64,000 bases of DNA from Eurosta solidaginis (GCF_040869045.1 NC_090319.1:305834998-305898997), one strand, 5' to 3'. Shown: positions 44,601 through 55,523, counted from the first letter of the stretch. Numbers and translations: made by a program. Notes: generated by a model not told the origin, from the letters alone.

Positions 44601-47600
44601 CATTGGTGCAATAGCGTAATGACCTGTGATGACACCCACCCAAAATTACTCTCACTGCTGACTTACCTGATTTTCTAAACGCAGAACTTGTTGTCGGTGC
44701 GACTGTTCGCGTGCGTCCAATAATTTCTCGGCATGTAAATGAGCACTACGATAACGTTCAGTATCTATGCCACCATCCATACACTTGGCACTATCATGCA
44801 GACGTGCTTTTAACCTTGCCAATTCAGATTCCTTCTCAGCTAAAAGAGTTTCTAAACGACGCACCTTCAAACGTAAATCACGTGCCTCCTGTTCTATAAC
44901 AGCATGATCCAAACCACAACTGAAATTGCCTCCTCCTGTTGCTGCATTTTCCATACGATTTGAGTCATAATCACCCGCATCGTAATATGAGCTGTTCTTC
45001 TCGGCACGATCGTATGCTGCTGTACCACCACTACCAGAAAATTTACTTTTACGCTCAGACTCCAATTGTTTAACTTTATCTTGTAGAGCTTGTAATTTAT
45101 GGCGTAACTCAAATTTTTCACGTTGTGACGATTTCAGCTGGCGACTAAGCTCTTCCTCCTCACGTTTGTCAAAACTACTTTTCCCAATAGCACCATTATC
45201 TCCAGCCTCCTGATTCCATTTGGCAATACGTAATTGAGATTCTAAAGCCGAACGTTGCACTTCTAAATCATTAACTTGTTCTTGTAAACGTTGTATGCGA
45301 TCGAGTTGAGCTTGTTGGCTACGGCGTAGCACATTAAGATTACTCTGCGCATTATCCAAGCGTTCTGCGAGTATTCGTTTGTCATTCTCAGCTGCTTGCG
45401 ATTGTTTTTGTAATAATTTAAGTTTCTCTTCATTCGTTTGCGAACAATGTCCTTGTTCGGTTAATTCTTTGTTTAACACTTTTAATTCACCACGTAATTC
45501 CGTTTCTGTAACGGCGGCCTTTTGTAGACGATCTTTCATTTGGTCCACTGTGGTCTTAAGTGCTGTGCAACGTTCTTCCAGTTGGACCATTGCGCGATTT
45601 TGATTGTCTAGGCGCTCTTGTGATTGTCGTACTTGACAATCTTTTTCCTGGAGTGCCATTTGTAAACGATTTATATCTCCTTCCATCGCTACGCGTTGCA
45701 AATCTAACTTCGCAGCACGTCCTTCTGCTTTCGCTAATTCCTCTTGTAGATGGCGTTTTTCGTTCTCTAATTTCGATCCGTGCGTACGACATTTCTCTAG
45801 ACGTTCCTGGAAATGGAAATATGTATATATATTGTGACGAATATCAGCATCACTAAGCTGTTAGTTAATAATCACACAACAACAAAAACATGAAGCAGCC
45901 ACTCTTATGTACATGTACACATTAAAGCTAGCCACACTTATGTACAAGGTAACGAAAAGATACCTCACACACACAGATGTAGTCAGCAGCCGAAGTAGTT
46001 ACTCACACATACACACGCATATGGGTATGGGAGAGGGGTGGACTACAGATATTAGAGCCGCAAAAGTATCTATATTCGGCTTACTCGATATTTTCGATAT
46101 TTAAGAGGGAGTGTGTCGATATATCGCGATATATATCGAATTGTTTATAGTGAAAATCGCTTTTACAATATGTACATGTATATATATATATTTAATATTG
46201 TCTTCATAACTTCGAAACTATCATAAAACATTCTGCAAAGTTGTCCGCGATTGTAGCTTATACAGCGAAACGAGGGTATATACAAAGTTACAACACTCTT
46301 TGTCATCCACTATGGGAAAAGGTCGAACGTCTGCGGTGACTAAACCCTAGTAGGGTGCTGTCAAAAGCCTTTTTAAGTGATGATGGATCTTCATATGTTT
46401 TTTTCATATAAAAATCAATCTTATTTGGCGAGCTATGTGAATCTAAATTTGCAGTTGTATGCGATCGTTCTAGATGGTGAAACAAATTGGACGTATTAGC
46501 ACTAGTTTTATAAATTTTTTTGCAATAGTGGCATATTGCAAAAGTATTACTGATTTTGACAAAATGGATACATATGTATATGAATACACGTATATATGTG
46601 TATATAATATGAAAAAATAACGTATTTTTCACATTGAACTTTTGTAAGAATTTAGGTATTCATCTAAAATAAACACAAATCTGACATGTTTTATTTGTCT
46701 TACCCAAGTTTTAGACGCTGGTAATTCTGCCTCTAGAAAAAGGAATAAGAAATGGGAATACAGTACTCGATATTTAGAAAAAACATCAATAATCGCACCA
46801 TGAACCTAGTACTCGATGTATCGATATTTTATCGACACTTTTGCAGCTCTAACAGATATACATTTATACAACTGGTAACTAACCAAGCATGAGCTACAAC
46901 TGTTCGCGAAATTACTGGACTTTAGGAGAAATGGGTGAACGAGGAAACCGAGAGTATAAAAGCAGCACAAGCTGAGTAATAACGAATTAGTTTTTATAAA
47001 CACGCTATTGGGTGTGAAGTATAATTGTGAAGTACTACTCCCAAAGTTATCTAAATAAAGACCAGTTTGCAATACTGAATATTGGAGTGATTTATTCAAT
47101 AGTTTAGCGATTCGAACGTTAGCAGAAGGTTTCAAATAAGCAGAATTTCCGTAAATTCGTTACAATATTATAGTTTTAATTAGGCTTTGAAGCGGATATT
47201 TCCTTAAAGAAGAGGGGCCGGTGTAGGATACGAACGCTCTAGTTCTTATATATCAATATCAAGAACCCAATCAGACTGGACAGTCCGCAACCTCAATACA
47301 GCCAACAAAGTTGGTGCCGATGAGGATATTAAGATGCACCGCGTAGACTCCCATTCGGCTGTGCCCTGTTAACACTCCAATTAGCAGGGATAGATAAACT
47401 TTTGTGCACACTTATAGTTCCACCGAGCGCTTGTAGTCAACAACTTATCAAATAAACAATTTTCTTGTGGAAATAAGGAGGTTTTGGTTAGTTTTATTGA
47501 TGTTGATGGTCTATTTCCGTATATTAATCTGGTACTTCCTGGAAAAAAACATCAATAAGGTACTAGCCCGACCATCTCGGGAACGGTTTAGTATGACCAC

Positions 47601-50600
47601 GCTGAATCTTCTAAGTCATCCAACCCCCTCCTGCCGCGAGGAGGATTCACCACAGATGGGTGAGGTTGACAATTGGGTTGGAGAAGCTATGAATTGCGCC
47701 GTCAATGCTTCTAGTGAATTCACTTGGACACCTGGCAGGAGTTGGTGAAACCCCAGCGTCAATTTAGGTGACTCGAGGCTCACCTGTTCAAAAGCTAAGC
47801 GGAATTTCAAAGTCTCTACTGGAAGCTAGAACCACCTTGCTATTTTCTGCTCGCGCCAAGGGATCAGCATTTGCCATGGATATCCTTATGACCTGGCACC
47901 TAGGTATTTTTTTATCAAAAAGTAGATCGATGACACTGTGAGTGGTTTTAAGCAATGCCTGACAACTCACGGCTTCACTGTGACAGAGCCTAGCGTCTTG
48001 CAATCTGAGTATGTGCTAAATTCTCACAGTAGCAGCGGCGGAGACGCGTCAGTGATCGGGCAGCTCAAATTTTTGGCCGTTATCGAGCTCCTGGCACGGG
48101 TGCTTTCAGCTTACTACAATTTAGTACCAAGTTAGCTCGTCTGGAAAAGAGATTTTATTGGGACGTAACTCACTTCCCGGTACGCCACGTCCCTCGTAGA
48201 GACAAGCGTCAGGTCCAAAATTTCTTTTAACCATTTGCCAAAGTAACAAAAATGGAAACTCGATTCCTGTTTTTGTTATTGACGGCGAATAACTCTTGCC
48301 AATAACGGCTACTTTAGGCTTAGACAGTTAGACAGTTGAAAAGAAAATTCCTTTCGGCGAAGAAAAAAATCAAATCCAACAAGTTGCTTGTCAAGATTTT
48401 CTTGATAGAACGCTCGTTGTTAGAGAGAAAAAATCTCCCGAAAATTTACGGTCCTGTCCGTGATACTGTCGGCGGTTATCGAAAGAGGTATTGACAAGCT
48501 GTGTGATTTTAACGCAAATATGAAAATATAGCATTGAATTAAAGTCGAAAAGTCATCCTATGTGAACGAACAAAGCAGCTGCGGCCAAGAAGGTATTTCT
48601 ATTGACACTCGTATTGGGGAACAGAAGAAGGAGAGACCTACATTGAGATAGGAGGTGCTTGAGTAGACTTGGTATCCGTTGACGCTCCCAATTGGCTTCA
48701 GTGGCCTACCCAGCGAAGAGCAAATTAATGTTGATGATTTTCTTGTGATAGCCGTCAAAAACTTCACGAAGGCATGTCATCATTAGCCGAAGTGTTACTC
48801 ATACATACACACGCATACATATATGTAGCTCAATTACCAAGCAGGAGATACATCAGTTCTAGAAAGCGAAACGTCTAGACTTTAGTAGAAATATGCGCAT
48901 GAAGCAATGGAGAGTATAAAAACAGCGCAAGCTGAGTAGTCAGTAATCAGTTTTGATTTAAGCACGCTATTGGTTGTGAAGTATAAGTGTTATTGTGAAG
49001 TACTTTCAAAGCAGTCTAATAAAGACCATTTTGCATTATTGAATATTGGAGTTATTTATTCAACAGTTTAGCGATTCGAACGTTAGCAGAAGGTTTGGAA
49101 TAAGCGGAATTTCCCTAAATTCATTACAATATAAATCAGGTATGGTCGGCCGCTACCATTTTCAAGATGACCACGTCAAAATTTATAGGCCGTCCTTGCC
49201 CTGCTTCCATAAAAAAAAACTCAAGGTTGGCAGAGACTGTGCTAGTAGTGATAAAGACACTCCGCTAAAGATACTAGAGAGCGCCATCGATGTTGATAAA
49301 ACCCTTTACGGATGTAGATGAGCTATGGTCCAGAAGGTACCAGCCCGGCAGTCTCGGGAACGATTTGATAAGACCTTCTACCCACATCCTTGTGTTGTAA
49401 GAAAATTGTTACTAATAAAACATTTACCATAAAATAGACTTTTAAAAACACAAACCGCAACTTACCTCGACTTGAGAATTATCCTCATTACATGATGCTA
49501 ACTGCATCTCCAGCTGAGTTACCTTTTCACGCATCTGCTGACATTCGTCGGATTTTTGCTTAAATTTATCTTCAAGAGCATTCAAAGCTGAAACTTTCAT
49601 ACTACGCTCTGTATCAAGATTACTCTTTTCTTCCTGCAGATGACGCAACATTTGCTGCAATTTACTAACTTTGGCATCACAACGTAACTGTTGTTCTGCT
49701 GCATCTTGCAATTGTTTTTTAGCTGCCGCAAATTGCACTTTCATATCATCTTTTTCACGTTCGATTTGTGCAACTTGATGCATTAAATTACGTACTCCCT
49801 TACGTACTAAATCCGGATCCAAGTCACAAGTTGGTACATCTGGACATTGTGATGTACTTCGTGCATCGTAATCGTGACAACTGGCCGTTACTACACCACT
49901 TCGTATAGGGCTATAGCGTCTGGTGGGACTAATTAAGCGATATGAAATATTTACACTACCATCGGATTGTATACCGGCAATACGTCTTAGTGTATGTGCG
50001 ACCGAGCTCAATTTATGTTCAGTCTCGCGCTTGTGCAGCTCTACACAAGCCAGTTGTTCATCTAGTGCGCGTATACGGCCCTCAGCACCACCCAGGCGTG
50101 CCTTTAATTCTTGTATTTGTTGTGTGGCATCTGTTAGACAAACTTCGAGATTGTGCTTTTGATCCTCCAAACGTTTCTCACGGCCGCGTGCCTCTTCAAT
50201 ACGCGCCAATAGCTCTTGCTCACGATTATGGAAACGATGCTCATCTTGATTCGACTGACAACGTGCACGCCCAAGTTCGGCTCTTGTTTCGCATAGATTT
50301 TCTTCCAAATCGGCAAGCTATAAACATAAAAAATGTACATCTTTAAATGTTGATTTTATATTGTGACGAATATTAGCATCACTAAGTGAAGCACAACAAC
50401 AAGAAAGCAAGCTGCCACTCCTGTGTACGTAAACAAATCAATCATCATTTACTCACATACATACAAGGCAACGGAGAGATACGCACAAACACATGTAATC
50501 ATCAGCCGAAATAGTACTCACATATACACACGCATATGGTTACAAACTACAAGTGTATACCTGTACATGGCTGGTAACCAAGCATGGACTTCGAGAAATT

Positions 50601-53600
50601 ACTAGACCTTAGTAGAAATATGCGAATGAATCAACGGAGATTATAAAAGCAGCGCAAGCTGAGTAATTAGTAAGCAGTTTGATTTTAAGGAAGAGTTATT
50701 GTGAAGTACACTCGAAGTAGTCTAATAAAGACCATTTTGAAGTATTTAATATTGGAGTTATTTATTCAATAGTTTAGCGATTCGAACGTTAGCAGAAGGT
50801 TTGGAATAAGCGGAATTTCCCCAAATTCTTTACAATATATATGTGAATGTATTAGAGTGGGCCAAATAAAATATTTCCCTTTTGGTCACGTCATAATTTT
50901 AGCTCTTATTTGTAATGCTAAGAGATACACCTCATTGCCATTTTCGTTTTTCCATAGAAATTTACCCGTGCTTGAAAAAAAGACATACTACCAAAATGAC
51001 AATTTCTTATGGGATCTCAAAAAAAGATGTCTAAACTGATGTATGTATATTGGAACGATTTTCCGTCATCCCTTGTCAAATTTGGATGACGGAAAATCGT
51101 CCCAATATACATCATTTATCCACCCTGCCGGAAAATCAACAAATCAAAATAAGTCATATCTAAGATTGTGCGCAGTTGCCAAGTTTGAAAGTTTTTCGAG
51201 GTTAAAGTTCAACCTCTGTATATGAACACTACCGCGAGTTGAAAAGGGAAGCGAGACGCATTTACAGGAAGAATTTTTTTGCGAGAAGCTTGAGCTGCTA
51301 GCCACTAGAAATTCGGTGACTGACAGAAGATTTTAAGCCCGGGGCAAACTCTTGTAAAAACGAAAACGCCGACCTGTTAAATGATGTGCAGAGAGTACTT
51401 AGAGATTATTTTCCTCCCTTCCTAGGCCTATGTATCAACTTCTATGCAAAATATGGTCGGACGAGTGCATGCCCGACGATTGGAGTCTTAATTGTTCTTT
51501 GCCCAGCCCACTAGAAGGGGGATCCTGCAAACTGCGACAACTATCGCGGAGTCAGCCTTCAGTATCGCATTTACTTACTTACTTAATTGGCGCTTAACCG
51601 TCTAAACGGTTATGGCCGTCCAACAAGGTGCGCCAGTCGGTCCTTCGCTCCTCCAACCGGCGCCAATTGGCCACACCAAGGGAGTTTAAATCGTTTACCA
51701 CCTGGTCCTTCCAACGGAGTGGGGGCCGCCCTCTACCTCTGCTTCCATAGGCGGGTTCCGACAGAAACACTTTCTTGGCCGGAGCATCATCTTTCATTCG
51801 CATAACATGGCCTAGCCAGCGCAGCCGCTGCGTTTTAATTCGCTGGACTATGTTGATGTCTGCGTATAGCTCGTACAGCTCATCATTAAATCTTCTTCGG
51901 TACTCGCCATCGCCAACGCGTAGAGGTCCATAAATCTTTCGAAGAACTTTTCTCTCGAACACTCCCAAAGCCGCTTCATCTGCTGTTGTCGTGGTCCATG
52001 CTTCTGCCCCATATAGCAGGACGTGTACGATAAGTGACATGAAGAGTATGATTTTCGTTCGCCGAGAGAGGACTTTACTTTTCAATTGCATACCTAGTCC
52101 AAAGTAGCATTTATTGGCAATTTGATTCACCATCAAACCCATCGTTACCGCTTCTTTTTCCAGTTTGGAGTAAGCAGAACTAACAGCGCGGGTGTTTAGG
52201 CCGATGATATCAATATTGTTCCAGTGCGGTTAAGTACTGCAGCTAGTATCATTTTCTCCAGCATCAAATTAAAGAAATCGCACGATAGGGGGTCACCCTG
52301 TCTGAAACCTCGTTTAGTTTCGAACGGCTCGGACAGGTCCTTCCCAATTCTGACTGAGCTGATGGTGTTGCTCAACGTCATTTTGCACAGCCGTATAAGT
52401 TTTGCGGGGAAACCAAATTCAGACATAGTGCCATATAGGCAGTACCTTTCATGCTGTCGAAGGCGGCTTTACAGACGACGAAGAGGTGATGTGTGTCGAT
52501 TCTCTTTTCACGTTTTTTTTTCCAAGATTTGGCGCATTGTGAAAAGCTGGTTGATGGTAGATTTACCAGGTCTGAAGCCGCACTGATAAGGTCCAATCAG
52601 CCGGTTCACGGTGGGCTTCAATCTTTCGCACAATACACTTGAAAGGATCTTATATGCGATATTAAGAAGGCTGATTCCACGACAGTTGGTGCATTTTGCA
52701 GTATCCCCCTTCTTGTGGACTGGGCAAAGAACACTTAGATTCCAACCGTCGGGCATGCACTCGTCTGCCCATATTTTGCTAAGAAGCTGCTGCATGCGCC
52801 TTACCAACTCCTCACCACCGTACTTGAATAGCTCCGCAGGCAATCCATCCGTGCCCACGGCCTTGTTGTTTTTCAGTCTGGTTATTGCTATTCTAACTTC
52901 GTCATAATCGGGCGGGGGGACATATATTCCATCATCATCGATTGCGGGATCGGGTTCTTCATCTCTGCGCGGTGAATTGCTGCCTCCATTTAGGAGAGCA
53001 GAGAAGTATTCCCTCCATAATCTAAGCACTCTCTGGACATCAGTTACAAGGTCGCCGTTTTTATTCTTACAGGAGTTTGCCCCGGTCTTAAAACCTTCCG
53101 TCTGTCGTCGTATTTTTTGGTAAAATGTTCGGGCGTTATTCCTGGTGGCTAGCAGCTCAAGCTCCTCGCACTCACGCCTTTCTGCTTTTTTCTTCCTGAA
53201 AAGGCGTCTCGCTTCCCTTTTCAACTCACGATAGCGTTCACACACTCCTCTTGTCGCGCTCGCTTTTAACGTAGCCCTGTAGGCAGCGTCTTTTCTTTCG
53301 GTTGCAACGCGGCAATCTTCATCGTATCAGTTGTTTTTTCGTGGCCGCCGGTAACCAATATTTTCCTCGGCGGCAGTACGAAGTGCTTTGGAGATATGCT
53401 CCCACTGCTCCTGTATTCCTTCAGGATGAGTTGTGCTCTCAGAGAGCAGACGTGAGAGTCGAGTTGCGAAATCATTGGCAGTCTGTTGTGATTGAAGCTT
53501 TTCGACGTCTAGCTTTCCTTGTGGTTTTTTGTTCCTTGGTTTTAGCCGCGTTGAGGCGGGTGCGTATTTTGGCTGCAACGAGATAATGGTCCGAGTCGAT

Positions 53601-55523
53601 GTTAGGTCCTCGGATCTAAAACACTGGAGGCATGCCGTCCGTCTATCACAACGTGATCGATCTGATTGCGAGTATTTCGATCAGGAGACGGCCATGTAGC
53701 TTGATGTATCTGTTTCGAGCACTGGCAATGTCAATCAGCCACAGTCCATTAGGAGAAGTTTCATTGTGTGCGCATTTAAGGTTCCTTAAAGGGTGCGAAA
53801 GTCTGAAGCCCCCCTAAATCGGCTGATTGGACCTTATCAGTGCGGCTACAGGCCTTCAGATTTAGTAAAATCGACCAGATGCTCATTATGCGTCAAATCT
53901 TGGAAAAAACCGCGAAAAGGAATTCACACAAACATCACCATATAAAAGACGATAAGCATAAAGGCGGCTGCCGTGGTGTGGTAGTAGCGTGCTCCGCCTA
54001 CCTTATCACTTAGGAGGGAAATGGATCGGAGAACAGCATAATGAACGTCCCGCAGACGGAAAGCCTCCTAAGGGGTGTCCCAAAGGTGGCGTGGTTTCTC
54101 CGTTATTCTTGTGCTGGGTGGTTCACTTCATTTTGTTGACTCCTAAAAGGTTGGCCACCGTGGTGTGATGGTAGCGTGCTCCGCCTACCACACCGTATGC
54201 CCTGGGTTCGCACTCCGGCAAAGCAACATCAAAATTTTAGAAATAATGTTTTCAATTAGAAGAAAATTTTTCTAAGCAGGGTCGCCTCTTGGCAGTGTTT
54301 GGCAAGCGCTCCGGGTGTATTTCTGCCATGAAAAGCTCTCAGTGAAAACTCATCTGCCTTGCAGATGCCGTTCGGAGTCGGCATAAAACATGTAGGGAAA
54401 ATCAAGAGGAGCACGACGCAAATTGGAAGAGAAGCTCGGCCTTAGATCTCTTCGGAGGTTATCGCGCCTTATATTAATTTTTTTATTTAAAAGGTCGAGA
54501 AGTTGCACATTCTCAAGCTTAAGAGAACGATGTGGCTTGCCTTATTAGATGCACTTTTTTTGCGGAAGGTACAGGAAAGCGCAAACGACCCTTAATATGA
54601 TAAACATTTGTTGTAGTGACAACGGGCTATCTGTTAATTCTAGAATGTTGAATTTCCACTTACGCAATTCAGATATACTCGCAAACTAAATATATCTGAT
54701 GATACTCTGATTGCAATGCTTTCGGTCTTTATACGTGGGGAGACTTTTATGGCCATCTGCAATATAAACCCGTGTATTTTCAATGACAAACTATTCCATG
54801 TTCACATTTTCTTTACTAAAGCGATTCTATAATTTAGAGTTCCACCAAGCACAATATAGGCTAATCCTTACTGACGGCACAACAACTGGAGCAGGTACTG
54901 GGGTATATGTTCAAGATAGTAGTACGCTTCAATCAAGTGACTATGGTGCTGATAGGACTATGGTGCAAATAGGTGGAGAGGCAGACGCTTATTCGTCTGC
55001 AGTGTCGGTCCAGCTGCGCTAAAGACGTTGGATATCTCTACAACTACTTCAAAGGTGGTACAAAAAAGTAAGTTGTATTAATTATTATTTACCTGTTTTT
55101 TTATTTGTGCCAATTCTTGTTGACTCCGCTCTTTTGCTTCTGTCTCAGCAGCGAATTTGTTTTGTAAATCTTTCCCACCCTCGTCCTTTTGTGCAAAGTC
55201 TATTTGGGTTTTTTGCAGTGTATTTTTGGTGACATTCAATTCTTGCATTGTTTTACTCATATTATTTTCGGTCTCTTTCAATATCGTCGTTAGTCGTGTG
55301 CGTTCATTTTCGAGTGCGCTTTTTGATTCCTGTAGTGCGTTTATTTTCTGTAAAGCTTCTTCGATTGCTCTTGCCTGCTCACGCTTAGCGCCCTCAACAT
55401 GCTTAACATGATCTCGTAACTCTTTATTACTATTCGAATATTTATCCTTTTCAATATTACTGTCAGCCAATTGACGCCTACAATCAGTGAGTTCGTTGCG
55501 TAAGCTTTCTATATAAGCTTCAC
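41550..55523 (-). CDS. Root: Rootletin (3' part, five exons)
   Basis: Rootletin is the coiled-coil protein that polymerises into ciliary rootlets at basal bodies; in flies it is needed in sensory neurons. Exons 55523-55093, 50317-49466, 45806-44667, 41877-41702 and 41610-41550 have GT..AG boundaries and compatible phases, giving about 886 codons to a TAG at 41552-41550. Nearly all of it is heptad-like Glu/Lys/Leu/Gln coiled coil (LADLEENLCETRAELGRA, EKRLEDQKHNLEVCLTDA, KQLESERKSKF). It is broken by a non-helical Ser/Pro/Arg stretch (SYRLISPTRRYSPIRSG, in the second exon). The short tail is RLDNAVSMSLPPSTCRDYDP. Full rootletins are about 2000 residues, so over half lies right of the window. 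Family assignment rests on recognising these blocks; a related centrosomal coiled-coil is the alternative. Confidence 0.9.
41702..41877 (-). CDS. Root: Root penultimate exon
   Basis: The acceptor is a T-run then CAG just above 41877. Encodes ISILREQLAQEAKRRQQYIL, RSSKANREMQHLRNTLGDSL, then RHVSQHPLGPNLLESESR, and ends CG before GTGAGT. The 91-bp intron to the last exon is of typical fly size. Confidence 0.9.
41955..43490 (-). mobile_element. LOA-like LINE, 3' part
   Basis: Minus strand, broken. A VRPILFYAVPVWWTAL block (43323-43276), then an RNase H remnant (ISIFSGSQAAVKSLQ, WVPGHCDISVNCAADELARE at 42640-42580). The C-terminal GLLTGHCLMGTHGAYMG..CCSC block is at about 42345-42265. The tail complement is AGGTTAGGTTAGGTTG. 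It ends about 78 bp from the Root penultimate exon. Confidence 0.82.
43491..44464. other. Root intron, probable decayed LINE
   Basis: An ACAACAACAACAACAACAG run (43504-43522) looks like a LINE tail complement. The rest has no intact frame. I cannot assign a family. Confidence 0.4.
44465..44650 (-). mobile_element. LINE C-terminal fragment next to a Root donor
   Basis: On - it reads VITGHYAIAPMLRR, like the (L)LTGH..(M/I)G block that ends LOA-type proteins, with frame breaks. It begins about 16 bp after the donor of the large Root exon. Confidence 0.45.
44667..45806 (-). CDS. Root: Root exon, 1140 bp
   Basis: Starts GAACGTCTAGAG after TTTCCATTTCCAG and ends GAAAATCAG before GTAAGT; exactly 380 codons in phase 0. 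Continuous coiled coil: DINRLQMALQEKDCQVRQSQ, VDQMKDRLQKAAVTETELRG, REKFELRHKLQALQDKVKQL, VRRLETLLAEKESELARLKA. A Gly/Ser/Asn-rich hinge lies around residues 235-280. Confidence 0.93.
46053..46851 (-). mobile_element. 799-bp hAT element retaining a BED zinc finger
   Basis: Ends TAGAGCCGCAAAAGT and ACTTTTGCAGCTCTA. ACAGATAT flanks both sides (46045-46052, 46852-46859), the 8-bp duplication typical of hAT. On -, 46545-46470 encodes CHYCKKIYKTSANTSNLFHH followed by LERSH, the C-x2-C..H-x4-H pattern of a BED finger, as found at the N-terminus of hAT transposases. The catalytic DDE and dimerisation parts are absent, so this is an internal-deletion derivative. Confidence 0.92.
46303..46632 (-). pseudogene. 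Truncated hAT transposase, BED finger part
   Basis: An open frame of 109 codons containing the BED finger (Cys pair at CHYC, His pair at HLERSH). Sequence after the finger (KIDFYMKKTYEDPSSLKKAF) is plausible transposase linker and then a stop. It could still bind DNA if expressed, but cannot transpose. Confidence 0.7.
47169..47400 (-). mobile_element. LOA-like LINE C-terminal fragment
   Basis: On - it reads SLLIGVLTGHSRMGVYAVHL and then NILIGTNFVG, matching the C-terminal block of the LOA-like copies at 37.9 and 42.3 kb. Confidence 0.6.
47555..47760 (+). mobile_element. Family R repeat fragment
   Basis: CTAGCCCGACCATCTCGGGA and GGTGAGGTTGACAATTGGGT match 32517-32935 in the same orientation, with internal losses. 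Confidence 0.65.
47790..48130 (-). mobile_element. LINE RNase H fragment
   Basis: On - the GHKDIHG block (frame-shifted) near 47892-47870 resembles the (P)GH.DI.GN..AD region of LINE RNase H; LQDARLCHSEAVSCQALL precedes it. Probably LOA-like. Confidence 0.45.
48131..48769. other. Root intron, decayed repeat sequence
   Basis: No intact frame. AAAGCAGCTGCGGCCAAGAA at 48571 and neighbouring sequence look transposon-like but cannot be assigned. Confidence 0.35.
48770..49128 (+). mobile_element. Solo LTR family, 5'-truncated copy
   Basis: Runs from CATCATTAGCCGAAGTG through GGAGAGTATAAAAACAGCGC and AATAAAGACC to the terminus TTCATTACA at 49128, followed by ATAT. The first 110 bp or so of the LTR are missing. 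Confidence 0.85.
49129..49465. other. Root intron remainder with a family R scrap
   Basis: AGGTACCAGCCCGGCAGTCT and CGGGAACGATTTGATAAGAC (49337-49376) match family R. Otherwise unassigned. Confidence 0.5.
49466..50317 (-). CDS. Root: Root exon, 852 bp
   Basis: Exactly 284 codons, phase 0, between TTTATGTTTATAG and GTAAGT. Coiled coil with the conserved run EKRLEDQKHNLEVCLTDA, then QQIQELKARLGGAEGRIRAL. A linker (SPTRRYSPIRSGVVTAS) follows, then VRKGVRNLMHQVAQIEREKD. The strongest block for the rootletin call. Confidence 0.94.
50362..50834 (+). mobile_element. Solo LTR (473 bp)
   Basis: TGTGACGAATATTAGC to AATTCTTTACA. ATAT on both sides (50358-50361, 50835-50838) is an exact 4-bp target duplication. 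It starts 44 bp from the Root exon boundary, inside the 3' part of that intron. Confidence 0.93.
50835..51229. repeat. Root intron with a short hairpin
   Basis: TATTGGAACGATTTTCCGTC at 51047 and its near-complement at 51082-51103 form a hairpin with a stem of about 22 bp. A TTAGAGTGGGCCAAAT motif at 50850 resembles a foldback MITE end, but the other end is not found. Confidence 0.5.
51571..53815 (-). mobile_element. RTE-like LINE, best copy
   Basis: Minus strand. 5' endonuclease end NQIDHVVIDGRHAS (frame-broken) and SDHYLVAAKIRTRL at 53680-53550. Linker KREARRLFRKKKAERRECEE. RT (ELFKYGGEELVRRMQQLLSK, CRGISLLNIAYKILSSVLCE, GPYQCGFRPGKSTINQLFTM, GFRQGDPLSCDFFNLMLEK). C-terminal block [37 protein letters not shown] and [14 protein letters not shown]. 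The (F/Y)ADD motif is lost in a deletion near 52220. The 3' tail is AAGT repeats. About 2.2 kb; frameshifts make it inactive. Confidence 0.88.
52508..53245 (-). CDS. RTE-like LINE ORF, linker plus RT N-part
   Basis: 245 open codons from the linker (CERYRELKREARRLF) to the RT fingers (NCRGISLLNIAYK, YQCGFRPGKST). The downstream RT palm is in other frames and lacks its aspartate pair. Remnant of the 51571-53815 element. Confidence 0.8.
   Translation of the reverse strand: MCERYRELKREARRLFRKKKAERRECEELELLATRNNARTFYQKIRRQTEGFKTGANSCKNKNGDLVTDVQRVLRLWREYFSALLNGGSNSPRRDEEPDPAIDDDGIYVPPPDYDEVRIAITRLKNNKAVGTDGLPAELFKYGGEELVRRMQQLLSKIWADECMPDGWNLSVLCPVHKKGDTAKCTNCRGISLLNIAYKILSSVLCERLKPTVNRLIGPYQCGFRPGKSTINQLFTMRQILEKKT
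53964..54004 (+). mobile_element. SINE head fragment
   Basis: GCCGTGGTGTGGTAGTAGCG and TGCTCCGCCTACC match the tRNA-like head of the SINE family; the rest is absent. Confidence 0.7.
54152..54487 (+). mobile_element. tRNA-derived SINE, copy 6
   Basis: Complete head and body, with a small deletion after AACATGTAGG. TAAAAGGT flanks both ends (54144-54151, 54488-54495), an 8-bp target duplication. The B-box-like GGGTTCGCACTCCGGC is altered compared with other copies. Confidence 0.92.
54488..55092 (+). other. Root intron; possible LINE RNase H scrap
   Basis: On +, 54862-54930 reads RLILTDGTTTGAGTGVYVQD, loosely like the start of a LINE RNase H (TDGS..GAG.GVY). No other support. Confidence 0.3.
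55093..55523 (-). CDS. Root: Root exon (most 5' visible)
   Basis: The acceptor TTTAATTACAG precedes 55523. Two bases complete an upstream codon, then EAYIESLRNELTDCRRQLAD, YSNSNKELRDHVKHVEGAKR, EQARAIEEALQKINALQESK, and it ends AAACAG before GTAAAT in phase 0. All coiled coil. The preceding exon is not found up to 64000. Confidence 0.9.

Larger units (their letters stand above)
45833..47164 (+). mobile_element. Solo LTR split by a hAT element
   Basis: Outer pieces 45833-46052 and 46852-47164 match the LTR family. TGTGACGAATATCAG at the start and AAATTCGTTACA at the end. ATAT flanks both ends (45829-45832, 47165-47168). TATA (GAGTATAAAAGCAGC at 46950) and AATAAAGACC (47054) are on +. The left end lies 26 bp from the Root exon acceptor side. 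Confidence 0.92.
51230..53940 (+). mobile_element. RTE-like LINE fragment (+) split by a second RTE-like copy
   Basis: The + pieces are 51230-51570 (linker and RT start; reads WSDECMPDDWS and CDNYRGVS near its end) and 53816-53940 (reads LIGPYQCGYRP). Between them sits the minus copy 51571-53815. Order and strand fit one older element cut by a later one, with about 20 codons lost at the joint. Confidence 0.72.
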
